Position numbers and translations under genes: made by a program. From Magnetovibrio sp. PR-2 (GTDB taxonomy: Bacteria > Pseudomonadota > Alphaproteobacteria > Rhodospirillales > Magnetovibrionaceae): a DNA stretch of 64,000 nt. The stretch lies in NCBI RefSeq assembly GCF_036689815.1, contig NZ_JBAHUR010000010.1, positions 11,194 to 75,193 of the forward strand, read 5' to 3'. The notes under the pieces are model-generated. The model was given only the letters and a program-made list of their open reading frames with translations. It was not told the DNA's origin and did not search any database. Shown here piece after piece: positions 9,759-19,716 of the stretch. Within the stretch, counting starts at the first letter, position 1; each line of letters begins with the position of its first letter.

Positions 9759-10409
9759 CTAGCTGTTCGTGATAAAGCTGTCACTGTTGTGCCAATCATC
9801 CGCCTTCCAAATTGGGAATGAGTTGGTGTTGCGCCAAGCTGCCGAGCACATCAGCAAAACCGAGACGTTGGGAAAATCGATGGCAATGGTGTCGATGATG
9901 CCTTTCCACCAGTGTGGATTGCGCACGGTTATATGGGCATTTTCGCCGTTGGGAAGGGTGGCTGCGGCCGGATAGCAGGCAACGTTGAGAATGACGAATT
10001 TTTCTGCATACGAAAAAATATCCCGCACAACGTTCGGCACATCCGCAATAAAAATGTGTTCGAGCACATCAAATGAAATCACGCAGTCCACGCTTTGGCG
10101 TTCATCAATGGCGCGGGCCGGCTCGTACCGGTAGGCCTTGTCCAGCCCAAAATACTGCATGGCCGTCTCACCACCCTCATCAAAACCCGGGGCTTGCCAA
10201 TCCGCACCGCCGCAGCCGTAATCAAGTATGGAGGACACATCGAAGCGCTTGAGTTCTTCACGCAATTCTTGGCGATAAAACCGCAGTTCAAAATCGCTGA
10301 AAGGGTCTGAAACCCGGGTCCCGTCTCGGCGATCATATCCGCTCTCGGCCATTTCTGTGTAGGCGTCGATGAGCTTTAGGCCTTTGGTGCTCGATATTGG
10401 ATTGTTCAT
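9759..10409 (-). CDS. SAM-dependent class I methyltransferase
   Basis: A 216-residue methyltransferase with motif I ILDYGCGGADW, an acidic residue after the next strand (FGLDKAYRYEP) and the motif IV region CVISFDVLEHI. Substrate unknown. The ATG at 10409 follows a G-rich ribosome site and overlaps the stop of the upstream TPR gene (ATGA), so the two are coupled. Pairing with a glycosyltransferase-like TPR protein suggests modification of a sugar or glycoprotein; this is inference. Confidence 0.8.
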   Translation of the reverse strand: MNNPISSTKGLKLIDAYTEMAESGYDRRDGTRVSDPFSDFELRFYRQELREELKRFDVSSILDYGCGGADWQAPGFDEGGETAMQYFGLDKAYRYEPARAIDERQSVDCVISFDVLEHIFIADVPNVVRDIFSYAEKFVILNVACYPAAATLPNGENAHITVRNPHWWKGIIDTIAIDFPNVSVLLMCSAAWRNTNSFPIWKADDWHNSDSFITNS

Positions 10410-11914
10410 GTCTGTTCCCCCCTGCCCATATCGGACACAATTAAGTCGATAACTTTGTCCCACGCATTATGGCTGTCACATCTATACAGACGTAAAGACG
10501 GATACCAAGCCGTCTCACTAGACTTTAACAACCACCGCCAGTCCGGGACAAAAGGCAGCATGGCGAACGTCTCGACACCTAAGCTGCCGGAAAAATGTAC
10601 AGTGGAATTGTCGATGGAAATCACGAGGTCTAGGGCGGCGATTTGTGCAAAGAACGCGTCTAAATCCTGCAGAGGATCGCAATCGGCCCACTGGTGTAAC
10701 TGGACCTGATGTTCAGAGACAAAATTTTCAATTTCCTCGGCATGGTTTCCGTATTGCAGGGAAACAACGTTCACATCCAGACCAAAAAAGGGAAGAAACG
10801 TCTCCAAAGAAATTGAGCGGCGCAGCTGTTGGTGCTTTTTTTGCCCGCCAAACCACGAAATCCCAATTGTCTTTGAGCCAGGCAAGTCTTTAAAGCGGGA
10901 CGCCCAGAACGCGACTTGTTTGGGGTCTGGTTTCAAGAATCCACGCCTGCCCGGAAAGTCCGCGCGTTGGTTTCTGAATAGGCCCGCCAGTGTGCCTGTT
11001 GGGCATTGAACGTCGAAGTCTTCGGGGATGGCATTTGTTGTGCCGGCGCCGACAAATTCACATTTTGGGAACGATCTTGCAAAAATGGGCACGAGCCTTG
11101 GGTCGCATTCAACAACGACACGTTTGAACGGCAGGGCTTGCACATCTGGCAGGCAAGAAGCAAACATAACCTCATCGCCGATGCCCTGTTCCTGATACAG
11201 ATACAAAGACTTGCCTGCGGCCGTTTGGCCATCCCAAAGGGGCTGTGGGGCTTCTTTGAGCTGGCTCATCCCAACATCGAATCGATGGCTGTACCCTTGC
11301 CACCCTTGCCGGTATTGCCCCAGCAACAGTTGGCAAATCCCAATGTTGTATAGGGGTTCGGCGTAGTCCGGTTGGATCTGCAGAGCTTTTTGATAGGCGT
11401 CGATGGCGGCGTCTGGTTTTCCCAGGTCTTGCAGCACATTGCCGAGATTGTTATGGGCAACGGCATGGTTTGGGTTGGCCTCTATGGCTTTGGCAAAGCT
11501 GTCGGCGGCGCCGTCCAACTGATCCAGCTCCCGAAGCACATTGCCAAGATTGTTATGCGCCTCTGCGTGACCCGGATTGATGACGAGGGCTTTTTTGAAG
11601 CTTTCAGCCGCTTCGTCCAAGCGGCCCAGCTCTCTCAGGGCATTGCCGTAATTGAACCGTGCCAACGCTGAATTGGGGCTCAGGGCAATGGCCTGTTTCA
11701 AGAAATCACAGGCAACGTCGAACTGTCCGGCTTGTCCAGAAATGACGCCGAGATTGAGAAGAACTTCAGGCTGATTGGGATCGGCTTGCAAAATTTGGCG
11801 ATAAATGTTTTCAGCTTCGGACAAGTTGCCAGAGGATTGGTGCGATAGGGCAAGGTTAAAGGCTTGCTGAAGCGTAAGCGTCTGTGGTGGTGGCGTGCTC
11901 ATTTCTGACTTCAT
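10406..11914 (-). CDS. TPR protein with C-terminal glycosyltransferase-9-like domain
   Basis: The 502-residue protein has about six tetratricopeptide repeats in its first 230 residues (recurring ALVINPGHAEAHNNLGNVLREL-like units) followed by a domain resembling GT9/heptosyltransferase folds: YLYQEQGIGDEVMFASCLP, KTIGISWFGG and VISIDNSTVHFSGSLGVETFAML. TPR-glycosyltransferase proteins of this kind are common in flagellated bacteria and are sometimes linked to protein O-glycosylation; the role here is not shown. The TPR part is repetitive at DNA level too (ACATTGCC(G/A)AGATTGTTATG recurs near 11435 and 11530). No signal peptide. Confidence 0.8.
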   Translation of the reverse strand: MKSEMSTPPPQTLTLQQAFNLALSHQSSGNLSEAENIYRQILQADPNQPEVLLNLGVISGQAGQFDVACDFLKQAIALSPNSALARFNYGNALRELGRLDEAAESFKKALVINPGHAEAHNNLGNVLRELDQLDGAADSFAKAIEANPNHAVAHNNLGNVLQDLGKPDAAIDAYQKALQIQPDYAEPLYNIGICQLLLGQYRQGWQGYSHRFDVGMSQLKEAPQPLWDGQTAAGKSLYLYQEQGIGDEVMFASCLPDVQALPFKRVVVECDPRLVPIFARSFPKCEFVGAGTTNAIPEDFDVQCPTGTLAGLFRNQRADFPGRRGFLKPDPKQVAFWASRFKDLPGSKTIGISWFGGQKKHQQLRRSISLETFLPFFGLDVNVVSLQYGNHAEEIENFVSEHQVQLHQWADCDPLQDLDAFFAQIAALDLVISIDNSTVHFSGSLGVETFAMLPFVPDWRWLLKSSETAWYPSLRLYRCDSHNAWDKVIDLIVSDMGRGEQT

Positions 11915-12011
11915 CTTTACGTTTTAACCGGACTGCACCCGAACCATAACATTGGCATCTCACAATTGGGTGTGAAAATGATTTCACGAGAAAGCTTTAT
12001 TGTTGCGCTGA

Positions 12012-12941
12012 TCATGTCCGTTTGACCCGCAATCCCGCCATCCGTCCGCGCAAGTATGTGGCCAGAGCGGCAATGTCCAAATCCCGGCGAAACGTTTTGC
12101 GCCACACCAGGGAAATGGTTCGTGGTGCGCCGTCGGTTTTAAGCGGGCGCAGCACCAACGCCTTGGTGTTGATCATGCCCGACCCCAACGCGATGTCGGG
12201 CAAAAACGTTATGCCCAGGCCGTTCGCCACCATTTCGGTCAAGGTGTACAGGTTGGACGCCTCGAACTGATCGGGGTGATGTGCAAAGGGAAGTGCGCAC
12301 GCCGCCAAAGCGTGATCGCGCAGGCAATGCCCGTCTTCCAACATCAACAGCTCGTCTTGCGGCAGGTCTTCAGGGGCAATGGATTTTTTGCGGGCCAGTT
12401 CGTGGTCTTTGGGTAGGGCCACCCAAAATGGGTCCTTGCCCAAGGCCATGGAATCGAAGTTCCCGGTGTCATAAGGCCGCGCGATGATGGCAGCTTCCAG
12501 ATCGCCGCGGTGGAGTTGTTCGAGAACCTCTTCCGTCTTGCCTTCTTTCAAATACAGCTTCAAATCCGGATACGCCTGGCGCAGCCCGCTCAACACGCGC
12601 GGCAGCACGAACGGGCCGATGGTGGGGATGGTGCCCAACCGCATGCGGCCCGATAAAGGATTGCTCGCCGCCGACGCGGTTTCGGAAATGTCGCGGGCGC
12701 GTTCCAACACATCACGGGCTTTTTCAGCGATGTCCAAGCCCAGCGGTGTCGGCTTCACGGACCGGCGCGTGCGCTCCACCAATTCGGCCTGCAACAGGTT
12801 TTCCAGCTCGCGCAGGCCTGTGCTCAAGGTCGATTGGGTGACGTGGCAGCGTTCCGCCGCATGGCCGAAATGGCACAGGTCCACCACGGCGACCAAGTAT
12901 TCCAGCTGGCGGATACTGGGCAGGTACACGGTCATCTCCAT
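12012..12941 (-). CDS. oxyR: Peroxide-sensing LysR-family regulator OxyR
   Basis: Redox-switched activator of peroxide defence. The 309 residues have an N-terminal winged helix (residues 8-66, with CHVTQSTLSTGLRELE) and a LysR effector domain. Both switch cysteines are present in GHCLRDHALAAC, Cys206 and Cys215, with the same 9-residue spacing as Cys199/Cys208 of E. coli OxyR. The gene is divergent from the rubrerythrin operon, which it probably controls. A second ATG at 12935 is also possible; neither has a clear ribosome site. Confidence 0.92.
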   Translation of the reverse strand: MEMTVYLPSIRQLEYLVAVVDLCHFGHAAERCHVTQSTLSTGLRELENLLQAELVERTRRSVKPTPLGLDIAEKARDVLERARDISETASAASNPLSGRMRLGTIPTIGPFVLPRVLSGLRQAYPDLKLYLKEGKTEEVLEQLHRGDLEAAIIARPYDTGNFDSMALGKDPFWVALPKDHELARKKSIAPEDLPQDELLMLEDGHCLRDHALAACALPFAHHPDQFEASNLYTLTEMVANGLGITFLPDIALGSGMINTKALVLRPLKTDGAPRTISLVWRKTFRRDLDIAALATYLRGRMAGLRVKRT

Positions 12942-12981
12942 TAATCGATTTAATCAATAACTGAGAAGATTTTAATCAATT
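12941..12981. promoter_or_regulatory. Candidate OxyR operator between oxyR and rubrerythrin
   Basis: Two AT-rich repeats, GATTTAATCAAT (12947-12958) and GATTTTAATCAATT (12968-12981), are 21 bp apart, two helical turns, in the 111-bp divergent region. OxyR tetramers contact spaced sites on one DNA face, so this arrangement fits. The sequence itself does not match the enteric OxyR consensus closely. Confidence 0.45.
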
Positions 12982-13052
12982 GGAGCGATTTGTGCAATCC
13001 CGCTAAGTTCTCTTCAACGCACACAGCAAACCAACACTGAGGAGAATTCAAA

Positions 13053-13550
13053 ATGAGCAACAGCACCAAAAAATCCGTCACCATTCAAAACTTGGAAGCA
13101 GCCTTTGCAGGCGAATCCATGGCCAACCGCAAGTACCTCTACTTTGCCCGCGCTTGCCGCAAACTGGGCCGCGACGATGTTGCGGAAGTTTTTGAAAAAA
13201 CTGCCGAACAAGAAACGGCTCACGCCTTCGGACATTTGGAACTGCTTTACCCGTCCAAAGAGCTCACCGTCGAACGCATGCTGGAATTGGCGGTCGAAGG
13301 GGAAACCTACGAATACACCGAAATGTATCCGAAGTTCCGCCACCTGGCCTTGGAAGAAGGCCGCATGGACGCGGTCGAAGAAATGGACGAGCAGATCGAA
13401 GAAAGCCGCGAACACGCAGAGATGTTCCAGGCCGTCTTGGAAAAAGCCGCCAAACGTTTTGATGCGCTTTCGCGCGTCGAAGAACGCCACGCCAACCACT
13501 ACCAAAGCGTTTTGGACGGCGTCAAAGCCAAATCCGAAGCTGCCGAATAA
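13053..13550 (+). CDS. Rubrerythrin (ferritin-like diiron peroxidase, no rubredoxin tail)
   Basis: Reduces hydrogen peroxide to water at a non-heme diiron site. The 165-residue four-helix protein keeps the ligand set: Glu21, Glu54 with His57 (EQETAH), Glu84/Glu87, Glu117 and His121. The C-terminal rubredoxin domain of classical rubrerythrin is absent. That domain is instead a separate gene 28 bases downstream, with its reductase next, so the electron path is spread over three proteins. Strong ribosome site (GAGGAG). Confidence 0.93.
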   Translation: MSNSTKKSVTIQNLEAAFAGESMANRKYLYFARACRKLGRDDVAEVFEKTAEQETAHAFGHLELLYPSKELTVERMLELAVEGETYEYTEMYPKFRHLALEEGRMDAVEEMDEQIEESREHAEMFQAVLEKAAKRFDALSRVEERHANHYQSVLDGVKAKSEAAE

Positions 13551-13578
13551 AGCCAAAACTCATTGAAGGAGAAAACCT

Positions 13579-13755
13579 ATGGAAGACCAAAAATACATCT
13601 GCGTCGTTTGCAACTTCGTCTATGACCCCGCCGTCGGTATGCCCGAAGACGGGATCCCCGCCGGAACCGCCTTTGCCGACATCCCCGACGATTGGGCCTG
13701 CCCCGATTGCGGCGTCTCCAAAGCCGATTTCGAAGTTTATCAAGAGGCCGCCTAA
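13579..13755 (+). CDS. Rubredoxin
   Basis: One-electron carrier with a single Fe(Cys)4 centre. The 58-residue protein shows both knuckles, [12 protein letters not shown] and [14 protein letters not shown], and the usual family length. It sits between rubrerythrin and the FAD reductase on one transcript, with an AAGGAG ribosome site. It would pass electrons from the reductase to rubrerythrin. Confidence 0.95.
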   Translation: MEDQKYICVVCNFVYDPAVGMPEDGIPAGTAFADIPDDWACPDCGVSKADFEVYQEAA

Positions 13756-13812
13756 GGGGCGGCCTCCCCAACCCGGCCCGAATTTCGGACCTTAATCGGG
13801 GAGATCAGAACC

Positions 13813-14979
13813 ATGACCACACAAACTCACAAAACAGACGTTCTTATCATCGGATCCGGCATGGCCGGCATGACGTTGGTTCGTGAACTGCGCAAGTTGG
13901 ACGGCGAAAAGACGATCCACATGTTAACCGCCGACGATGGCGCGCAATATTCCAAGCCGATGCTGTCCAACGCCTTTGCGCAAAACAAGCGAGCTGAGGA
14001 TTTGGTGCAAAAATCGGGCTCGGATTGGGCCGCTGAACAAAACGTCGTTCTGTCGACCAAGACCTGGGTGAGCGCCATCAACCGCACGGCAAAAACCGTT
14101 GTGGTGTCCGGCCCAAACGGGCGTGAAGAGATCGGCTACGACCAACTGGTCCTGGCCGTCGGCGCCAGCCCCCGGCCCTATGCTCCGCTGGGTGTTGCGC
14201 CGAAAGCCTTGCCCGCCGTCAACAGCTTGGCGGATTACGCCGCATGGCGCAGAGATATTCAGCTGGGCGATCGTGTCCTCATCGTTGGGGCTGGCCTGAT
14301 CGGGGTCGAGTTCGCCAACGATTTGGCGGGGAGTGGGCACCAGGTCGACGTGGTTGACCCTGCACCGCATCCCTTGGGTCGTTTGTTGCCCTCAGAACTT
14401 GGTGTGTTGATGCAGGCCAAGTTGGTCGAGGTGGGTGTGACGTTCCATATGAACCAGTCTATCCAACATATGACGGACGGCGAAGCTCGCCTGACCAACG
14501 GTCAAGTGGTGGACTACGACCATGTGCTCAGCGCCATCGGTTTGGTGGCGAACACCGAATTGGCTGACGTGAGCGGTCTTCAGACCGAACAGGGCATTGT
14601 CGTCGATCCGTTCATGATGACGACAGACCCGCATATTTATGCCTTGGGCGATTGTGCTCAAACCAAAGTCGGTGTGCTGCCCTATATCCAGCCGTTGATG
14701 ATCCAGGCGCGCGCCTTGGCGAAAACCTTGGCGGACGATCCGACCCCGGTGGTGATGCCAGCCTTGCCCGTGGTGGTGAAAACCCCAGCCCTACCCACCG
14801 TGGTCTGCCCGCCGCCGGCAGGGGCAGAGGGGTCTTGGGTTGTGGAAGGCGACGATGTGGATCGGCGCGCCGTGTTCCAAGGCGAAAACGGCCAAACCCT
14901 GGGCTTTGCGCTGACGGGCAAGGCCACCCAGGGCCGCATGAGTTTGGCCAAAGAGGTGCCGGATTTGTTGGCGGCCTGA
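13813..14979 (+). CDS. FAD-dependent rubredoxin:NAD(P)+ oxidoreductase
   Basis: A 388-residue flavoprotein of the NorW/rubredoxin reductase group. It has the N-terminal FAD dinucleotide fold (VLIIGSGMAGMTLVRELR), the NAD(P)H fold (RVLIVGAGLIGVEFANDLAG, about residues 155-175) and the C-terminal FAD motif (TDPHIYALGDCAQ). The gene is third after rubrerythrin and rubredoxin, completing an NAD(P)H to rubredoxin to rubrerythrin to peroxide chain. Strong terminators follow. Confidence 0.9.
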   Translation: MTTQTHKTDVLIIGSGMAGMTLVRELRKLDGEKTIHMLTADDGAQYSKPMLSNAFAQNKRAEDLVQKSGSDWAAEQNVVLSTKTWVSAINRTAKTVVVSGPNGREEIGYDQLVLAVGASPRPYAPLGVAPKALPAVNSLADYAAWRRDIQLGDRVLIVGAGLIGVEFANDLAGSGHQVDVVDPAPHPLGRLLPSELGVLMQAKLVEVGVTFHMNQSIQHMTDGEARLTNGQVVDYDHVLSAIGLVANTELADVSGLQTEQGIVVDPFMMTTDPHIYALGDCAQTKVGVLPYIQPLMIQARALAKTLADDPTPVVMPALPVVVKTPALPTVVCPPPAGAEGSWVVEGDDVDRRAVFQGENGQTLGFALTGKATQGRMSLAKEVPDLLAA

Positions 14980-15047
14980 GCCTAAATCTATCCCCCCGAA
15001 CGGTTCGCGCCACCTCCCCCGCACGACCTTGATGGCGCCCCGTTCAC

Positions 15048-15089
15048 CAGCCCCTCTTCCTTTCCCCCTGGGAAGAGGGGCTGAACTTT
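15048..15089 (+). terminator. Strong hairpin after the rubredoxin reductase gene
   Basis: AGCCCCTCTTCC (15049-15060) pairs perfectly with GGAAGAGGGGCT (15071-15082); only a short T stretch (CTTTTG) follows. Probably the first of two terminators. Confidence 0.7.
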
Positions 15090-15093
15090 TGTG

Positions 15094-15119
15094 AAAGCCC
15101 AGATTTCCGGGGCTTTTTT
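15094..15119 (+). terminator. Rho-independent terminator, second in tandem
   Basis: AAAGCCC pairs with GGGCTTT across a 9-base loop and is followed by six T residues. It lies just before the rpmI promoter and would insulate it. Confidence 0.8.
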
Positions 15120-15133
15120 GGTGTCTTTGGGCC

Positions 15134-15162
15134 TTGCCAAGGGGCTCAAGCTTCTGTATAAC
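15134..15162 (+). promoter_or_regulatory. Promoter of rpmI-rplT
   Basis: TTGCCA (15134-15139) and TATAAC (15157-15162) are separated by exactly 17 bp. Transcription would give a leader of about 120 bases before rpmI, containing a hairpin near 15246-15270 (ACACACC...CCGTGTGT). Confidence 0.65.
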
Positions 15163-15292
15163 CGCGCTTTCCCAGCCAAATGGCCGGGAAATGACTACTG
15201 GTGACATGGCAGGGCATGCCTGGTTCACCTCTGAAAGCTAACGAAACACACCCTCTTCGGCCGTGTGTTCACAGAATTAAGGATAAAGCAAA

Positions 15293-15493
15293 ATGCCCAA
15301 GCTGAAGACGAAATCCAGCGCGAAGAAGCGCTTCCGTCTGTCCGGGACCGGCAAGGTCAAATCCGGCAACGCCTACAAACGCCACATGTTGCGTCGTCGC
15401 TCTCAGAAAATGAAGCGCAAAGCACGCGGCACCATGATCTTGGCTGACCAAGACGCCAAGATGGTGTTGTCCTACATGCCGTACGCGAAGTAA
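15293..15493 (+). CDS. rpmI: Ribosomal protein bL35
   Basis: A 66-residue basic protein of the large ribosomal subunit. It matches bL35 throughout ([34 protein letters not shown]). The next gene, rplT, is 31 bases downstream. Preceded by a GGATAA ribosome site. Confidence 0.98.
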   Translation: MPKLKTKSSAKKRFRLSGTGKVKSGNAYKRHMLRRRSQKMKRKARGTMILADQDAKMVLSYMPYAK

Positions 15494-15524
15494 GCGGCCC
15501 CCAGATTAGAGACGGAGAAAAAAT

Positions 15525-15884
15525 ATGTCCCGTGTAAAACGTGGTGTTACCACCCACGCCCGCCACAAAAAGGTCGTCAAAGCCGCTAAAGGCTATCGTG
15601 GCCGCAATTCCACCAACTTCCGCATTGCGATTGAGAAGGTCGAAAAAGGCCTGCAATACGCATATCGCGATCGTCGCACCAAAAAGCGCGAATTCCGTAA
15701 GTTGTGGATCCAACGCATCAACGCAGGCGCACGCCTGAACGGCATGAAGTATTCCACCTTCATGAACGGTTTGTCCAAAGCTGGCATCGAGCTGGACCGC
15801 AAAGTCCTGGCCGACATCGCTGTTCGCGAACCGGAAGCTTTTAAAAGCTTGGTAGAACAGGCCCAGGCCGCTCTCGCCAAGTAA
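15525..15884 (+). CDS. rplT: Ribosomal protein bL20
   Basis: A 119-residue assembly protein of the large subunit. It shows [20 protein letters not shown], then [20 protein letters not shown] and a Gly-rich C-terminal helix region, all typical. In enteric bacteria bL20 represses its own operon by binding leader RNA; the long leader ahead of rpmI may play that part here. Confidence 0.98.
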   Translation: MSRVKRGVTTHARHKKVVKAAKGYRGRNSTNFRIAIEKVEKGLQYAYRDRRTKKREFRKLWIQRINAGARLNGMKYSTFMNGLSKAGIELDRKVLADIAVREPEAFKSLVEQAQAALAK

Positions 15885-15919
15885 AACACCGGATCATATT
15901 CGATCTGAGAGTTGTTCCG

Positions 15920-15957
15920 AGAGGGGCTGGCGCCTGCGCTAGCCCCTCTTGCTTGTT
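15920..15957 (+). terminator. Terminator or attenuator between rplT and pheS
   Basis: AGAGGGGCT (15920-15928) pairs with AGCCCCTCT (15941-15949), with further GC pairs inside, followed by TTGCTTGTTTT. It ends 16 bases before pheS, so read-through may set pheST expression. I see no phenylalanine-rich leader peptide. Confidence 0.8.
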
Positions 15958-15972
15958 TTAGGGGAAGTTTAA

Positions 15973-17049
15973 GTGTCGGACACGGAAACATTAAAAGCTG
16001 AATTACTGGCTCAAGTCGAAGGTGCAAGTGACCTTCAGGCTTTGGAAGACGTGCGCGTCTCGGCGCTCGGGAAAAAAGGTGCCATCACCGCCCAGATGAA
16101 AAACATGGGCGCCCTGGCTCCGGAAGAGCGCAAAGCTGCAGGCCAAGCGCTCAACGCCTTGAAGGGTGAAGTGGCGAAAGCCATCGACGCCAAAAAGGTG
16201 GCGCTGGAAGACGATGCCCTGAACGCCAAACTGGTGGACGAGCGCATTGACGTGACGCTCCCGGCCCGCCCAGAAGACCAAGGTTTCATCCACCCCATCA
16301 GCCAAACCATCGAAGAGGCTGTGGCGATTTTGGGTGAAATGGGCTTTGAGGTTGCCGAAGGTCCCGAAATCGAAGACGATTGGTATAACTTCGGTGCTTT
16401 GAACATTCCCGACGATCACCCCGCACGCCAAGAACACGACACGTTCTATCTGCCCGGTGTCGGCGAAAAGGGCCGCAAAGTTCTGCGCACCCACACGTCG
16501 CCGGTACAAATCCGCACCATGTTGGACAAAAAGCCACCGCTGCGCATCATTGCGCCGGGCCGCACCTACCGTTGTGATTACGACGCGACCCACAGCCCCA
16601 TGTTCCACCAGATCGAAGGTCTGGTGGTGGACGAAAAAACCCACATGGGTCACTTGAAGGGCTGCTTGATCGATTTCTGCCGCGCATTTTTCGGCGTGGA
16701 CGATCTGCCCGTGCGTTTTCGCCCCAGCTACTTCCCGTTCACCGAACCGTCGGCGGAAGTCGACATCGGCTGTTCGCGCGAAGGCGGCGAGTTCAAGATC
16801 GGGCATGGCGAAGACTGGCTGGAAATTTTGGGTAGCGGCATGGTCAACCCGAAGGTTTTGGAAAACTGCGGCATCGATTCCACCAAGTACCAAGGCTTCG
16901 CCTTTGGCATGGGTGTGGAACGTCTGGCCATGTTGAAATACGGCATTCCGGATCTGCGCACCTTCTATGAAAGCGATCTGCGCTGGCTGCGTCACTACGG
17001 ATTTAGCGCCTTGGATGTGCCAAGCATGGTCGGAGGGCTGAACTCATGA
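15973..17049 (+). CDS. pheS: Phenylalanyl-tRNA synthetase alpha subunit
   Basis: Catalytic subunit of the alpha2-beta2 enzyme that charges tRNA-Phe. The 358 residues include the N-terminal coiled region, then the class II core with [29 protein letters not shown], a [17 protein letters not shown] stretch and the motif 3 region [17 protein letters not shown]. The start is GTG at 15973 after AGGGGAAG. The stop overlaps the pheT start (ATGA). Confidence 0.97.
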   Translation: MSDTETLKAELLAQVEGASDLQALEDVRVSALGKKGAITAQMKNMGALAPEERKAAGQALNALKGEVAKAIDAKKVALEDDALNAKLVDERIDVTLPARPEDQGFIHPISQTIEEAVAILGEMGFEVAEGPEIEDDWYNFGALNIPDDHPARQEHDTFYLPGVGEKGRKVLRTHTSPVQIRTMLDKKPPLRIIAPGRTYRCDYDATHSPMFHQIEGLVVDEKTHMGHLKGCLIDFCRAFFGVDDLPVRFRPSYFPFTEPSAEVDIGCSREGGEFKIGHGEDWLEILGSGMVNPKVLENCGIDSTKYQGFAFGMGVERLAMLKYGIPDLRTFYESDLRWLRHYGFSALDVPSMVGGLNS

Positions 17050-19469
17050 AATTCACATTGAGCTGGTTGAAAGACCATTTAGACACCGACGCCACCTTGG
17101 ACCAAGTTTCCGAACGCCTGACCATGTTGGGTCTGGAAGTTGAAGGCATCGAAGACCGCGCGGCGGGCTTGGAAGACTTTGTCGTGGGTGAAGTGCTCAC
17201 CGCTGAAAAACACCCGGACGCGGACAAGCTGCAAGTGCTCACCGTGTCCAACGGTGCTGAAACCCTGCAAGTGGTCTGCGGCGCACCCAACGCGCGTAAA
17301 GGTCTCAAAGGTGTGTTCGGTGGCGACGGCATGTATGTGCCGGGCATCGACTTCAAACTGAAACCCGCTACCATTCGCGGTGTGGACAGCAACGGCATGA
17401 TGTTGTCGGAACGCGAAATGGGCTTAAGCGACGAGCACACCGGAATTGTCGAGCTGGACGCAGACGCCGAAGTCGGCGCGCGCGCCATTGACGTCATGGG
17501 CCTGAACGACCCCATCATCGAAATCGCCATTACGCCCAACCGGGGCGATTGCTTGGGCGTGCGCGGCATCGCGCGCGACTTGGCTGCCTCTGGGCTGGGT
17601 GCGCTAAAGCCGCTCGGCATCAAAGCAACTGAGGGCGCGTTCGAAAGCTCCATCGACATCAAGCTGGATTTCCCCGCAGGTGCCGAAGACGCCTGTTCGC
17701 AATTCGCCGGACGCTATGTGCGCGGTGTGAAAAACGGTCCCAGCCCCAAATGGATGCAAGAAAGATTGCTTGCTGTGGGATTGCGTCCGATTTCCGCGCT
17801 GGTCGACATCACCAACTATTCCACCATCGACCTGGGTCGCCCGCTGCACGTGTTCGACGCCGACAAAGTCACCGGCAACATCACCGCACGCTTGGCCAAA
17901 GACGGTGAAAAACTGTTGGCTTTGGACGGCAAAGAATATGAGCTGGACGACACCATGTGCGTCATCGCCGACGACGCCAAAGCCGAAGCCATTGCTGGCG
18001 TCATGGGCGGCGAAGAAAGTGGCTGCGGTGACGACACCGTCAACGTGTTTATCGAAAGCGCTATTTTCGACCCCGTGCGCACTGCTGTGACGGGGCGTAA
18101 GCTGAACCTGCAATCCGATGCGCGCTACCGTTTTGAGCGCGGCATCGACAACGACTTTGCCATTGACGGCATGGAAAATGCCACGCGCTTGGTTTTGGAG
18201 CTGTGCGGTGGTGAACCGTCAAACGCGGTCGTCGCAGGCGACGGGCCCGATTGGCAAGAAACCATCACCTTCCGTCCGTCGCGTGTTGAGGGGCTCACAG
18301 GTGTGGTGGTCGAAGAAGACGAGATGGAACGCATCTTGACCGTCTTGGGCTTTGACGTGGACAAATCCGACGCGGCTGCCTGGACTGTGAAAGTCCCAGC
18401 CTGGCGTGGTGACATGGTGGGTGAGGCCTGCATCGTGGAAGAAATCATCCGCGTGAACGGCTATCACAACATTCCCCACGTCTCTATGGAACGTGACGAA
18501 GCCCTGCCGCATCCGGCGTTGAACCCCGCCATGCGCAAACGCCGGTGCGTGCGCCGCACTTTGGCCGCGCGCGGCTTGGTCGAAGCGGTCACCTATTCGT
18601 TCCTGCCCAGCCAGCATGCCGAGTTGTTTGCAGGCGAGGCCGGCGTGCCCGACAGTGTGCGGCTGTCCAACCCCATTTCGACCGACTTGGACGTTATGCG
18701 CCCAAGCTTGTTGCCCAACTTGATTGCAGCCGTGGGGCGCAACGATGCCCGCGGTCACACCGACGGCGCACTATATGAAGTCGGTCCGCAGTTTGCGGGC
18801 GACGAAGTCAAAGACCAAACCTTGGTCGCGGCTGGTGTGCGTTCGGGCGACGCGATTGCCCGCAACTGGACGGGCACGGCGCGCACGGTTGACGCGTTTG
18901 ACGCCAAAGCCGATGCTTTGGCGGCCTTGGAAGCTGCTGGTGCACCCGTTGACAACCTGCAGGTCTTCGCGGCCGAAGACGGCGTGCCCGGCTGGTACCA
19001 TCCGGGTCGGTCCGGCACGCTGCGTTTGGGTCCGAAAACCATCTTGGCGAACTTCGGGGAAATCCATCCCGGAACGCTCAAAAAAATGGACGTCAAAGGC
19101 CCCATGGCGGCGTTTGAAGTGTTCTTGGACAACCTGCCCAAACCGAAGCCGAAAAAGAGCCAGGCGCGCCCATTGGTCAAACTTTCAACCTTCCAACCGG
19201 TCGAACGCGACTTTGCGTTTGTCGTGGATGCAGACGTGGATGCACAGCGGGTTATGCGCGCGGCGAAAAATGCCGATAAGAACCTGATCAGCGACGTGCG
19301 CCTGTTCGACGTTTATCAGGGCAAAGGTGTTGAAGACGGCAAAAAATCCATTGCTATCCAGGTTTCTTTACAACCGTTTGAAAAAACCATGACGGATGAG
19401 GACTTGGAAAAAGTCACCGCAATGGTCGTGGCCGCGGTCGTCAAGGCAACGGGCGGCGAGTTGCGATAA
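17046..19469 (+). CDS. pheT: Phenylalanyl-tRNA synthetase beta subunit
   Basis: Structural and editing subunit of PheRS. The 807 residues are full length. Domains in order are the N-terminal region ([14 protein letters not shown]), an EMAP-type tRNA-binding fold at about 40-150 ([16 protein letters not shown]), the B3/B4 editing domain, the B5 domain, the catalytic-like core and the C-terminal ferredoxin-fold anticodon-binding domain ([19 protein letters not shown] onward). Translationally coupled to pheS. Confidence 0.97.
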   Translation: MKFTLSWLKDHLDTDATLDQVSERLTMLGLEVEGIEDRAAGLEDFVVGEVLTAEKHPDADKLQVLTVSNGAETLQVVCGAPNARKGLKGVFGGDGMYVPGIDFKLKPATIRGVDSNGMMLSEREMGLSDEHTGIVELDADAEVGARAIDVMGLNDPIIEIAITPNRGDCLGVRGIARDLAASGLGALKPLGIKATEGAFESSIDIKLDFPAGAEDACSQFAGRYVRGVKNGPSPKWMQERLLAVGLRPISALVDITNYSTIDLGRPLHVFDADKVTGNITARLAKDGEKLLALDGKEYELDDTMCVIADDAKAEAIAGVMGGEESGCGDDTVNVFIESAIFDPVRTAVTGRKLNLQSDARYRFERGIDNDFAIDGMENATRLVLELCGGEPSNAVVAGDGPDWQETITFRPSRVEGLTGVVVEEDEMERILTVLGFDVDKSDAAAWTVKVPAWRGDMVGEACIVEEIIRVNGYHNIPHVSMERDEALPHPALNPAMRKRRCVRRTLAARGLVEAVTYSFLPSQHAELFAGEAGVPDSVRLSNPISTDLDVMRPSLLPNLIAAVGRNDARGHTDGALYEVGPQFAGDEVKDQTLVAAGVRSGDAIARNWTGTARTVDAFDAKADALAALEAAGAPVDNLQVFAAEDGVPGWYHPGRSGTLRLGPKTILANFGEIHPGTLKKMDVKGPMAAFEVFLDNLPKPKPKKSQARPLVKLSTFQPVERDFAFVVDADVDAQRVMRAAKNADKNLISDVRLFDVYQGKGVEDGKKSIAIQVSLQPFEKTMTDEDLEKVTAMVVAAVVKATGGELR

Positions 19470-19495
19470 CGCACTCAATCGTCATGTTTTATTAA

Positions 19496-19531
19496 GAAAA
19501 AGCTGTTCAGATAGGTCTGAGCGGCTTTTTT
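19496..19531 (+). terminator. Rho-independent terminator of pheT
   Basis: AAAGCTGTTCAGA pairs with TCTGAGCGGCTTT (with G-T pairs) over the loop TAGG, followed by a T run; 27 bases after the pheT stop. The rest of the gap to 19716 is AT-rich and probably carries the promoter of the next gene. Confidence 0.85.
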
Positions 19532-19716
19532 TATGAGGTATTTGAGGAATTTAGCTCAAAATCAAAAGAGAGTTTTTGTTGCATTCACCAACCATTCCTA
19601 TATTTGTATTAGAGAATTTGACAAATCGAATCTGGTGGCGCTGGACGAAGTATTTGGTTGGTATGTTTTTGGGGTAAAAATACTCTGATTGAACATCTGA
19701 GATTGGGACACTCTAA

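Noticed and set aside
11430-11660. Repeated DNA resembling a repeat array
   Set aside because: The near-identical segments are the coding units of tetratricopeptide repeats, not a CRISPR or mobile element.
16003-16995. 330-codon open frame opposite pheS
   Set aside because: Antisense of a strongly conserved gene, composition not protein-like.
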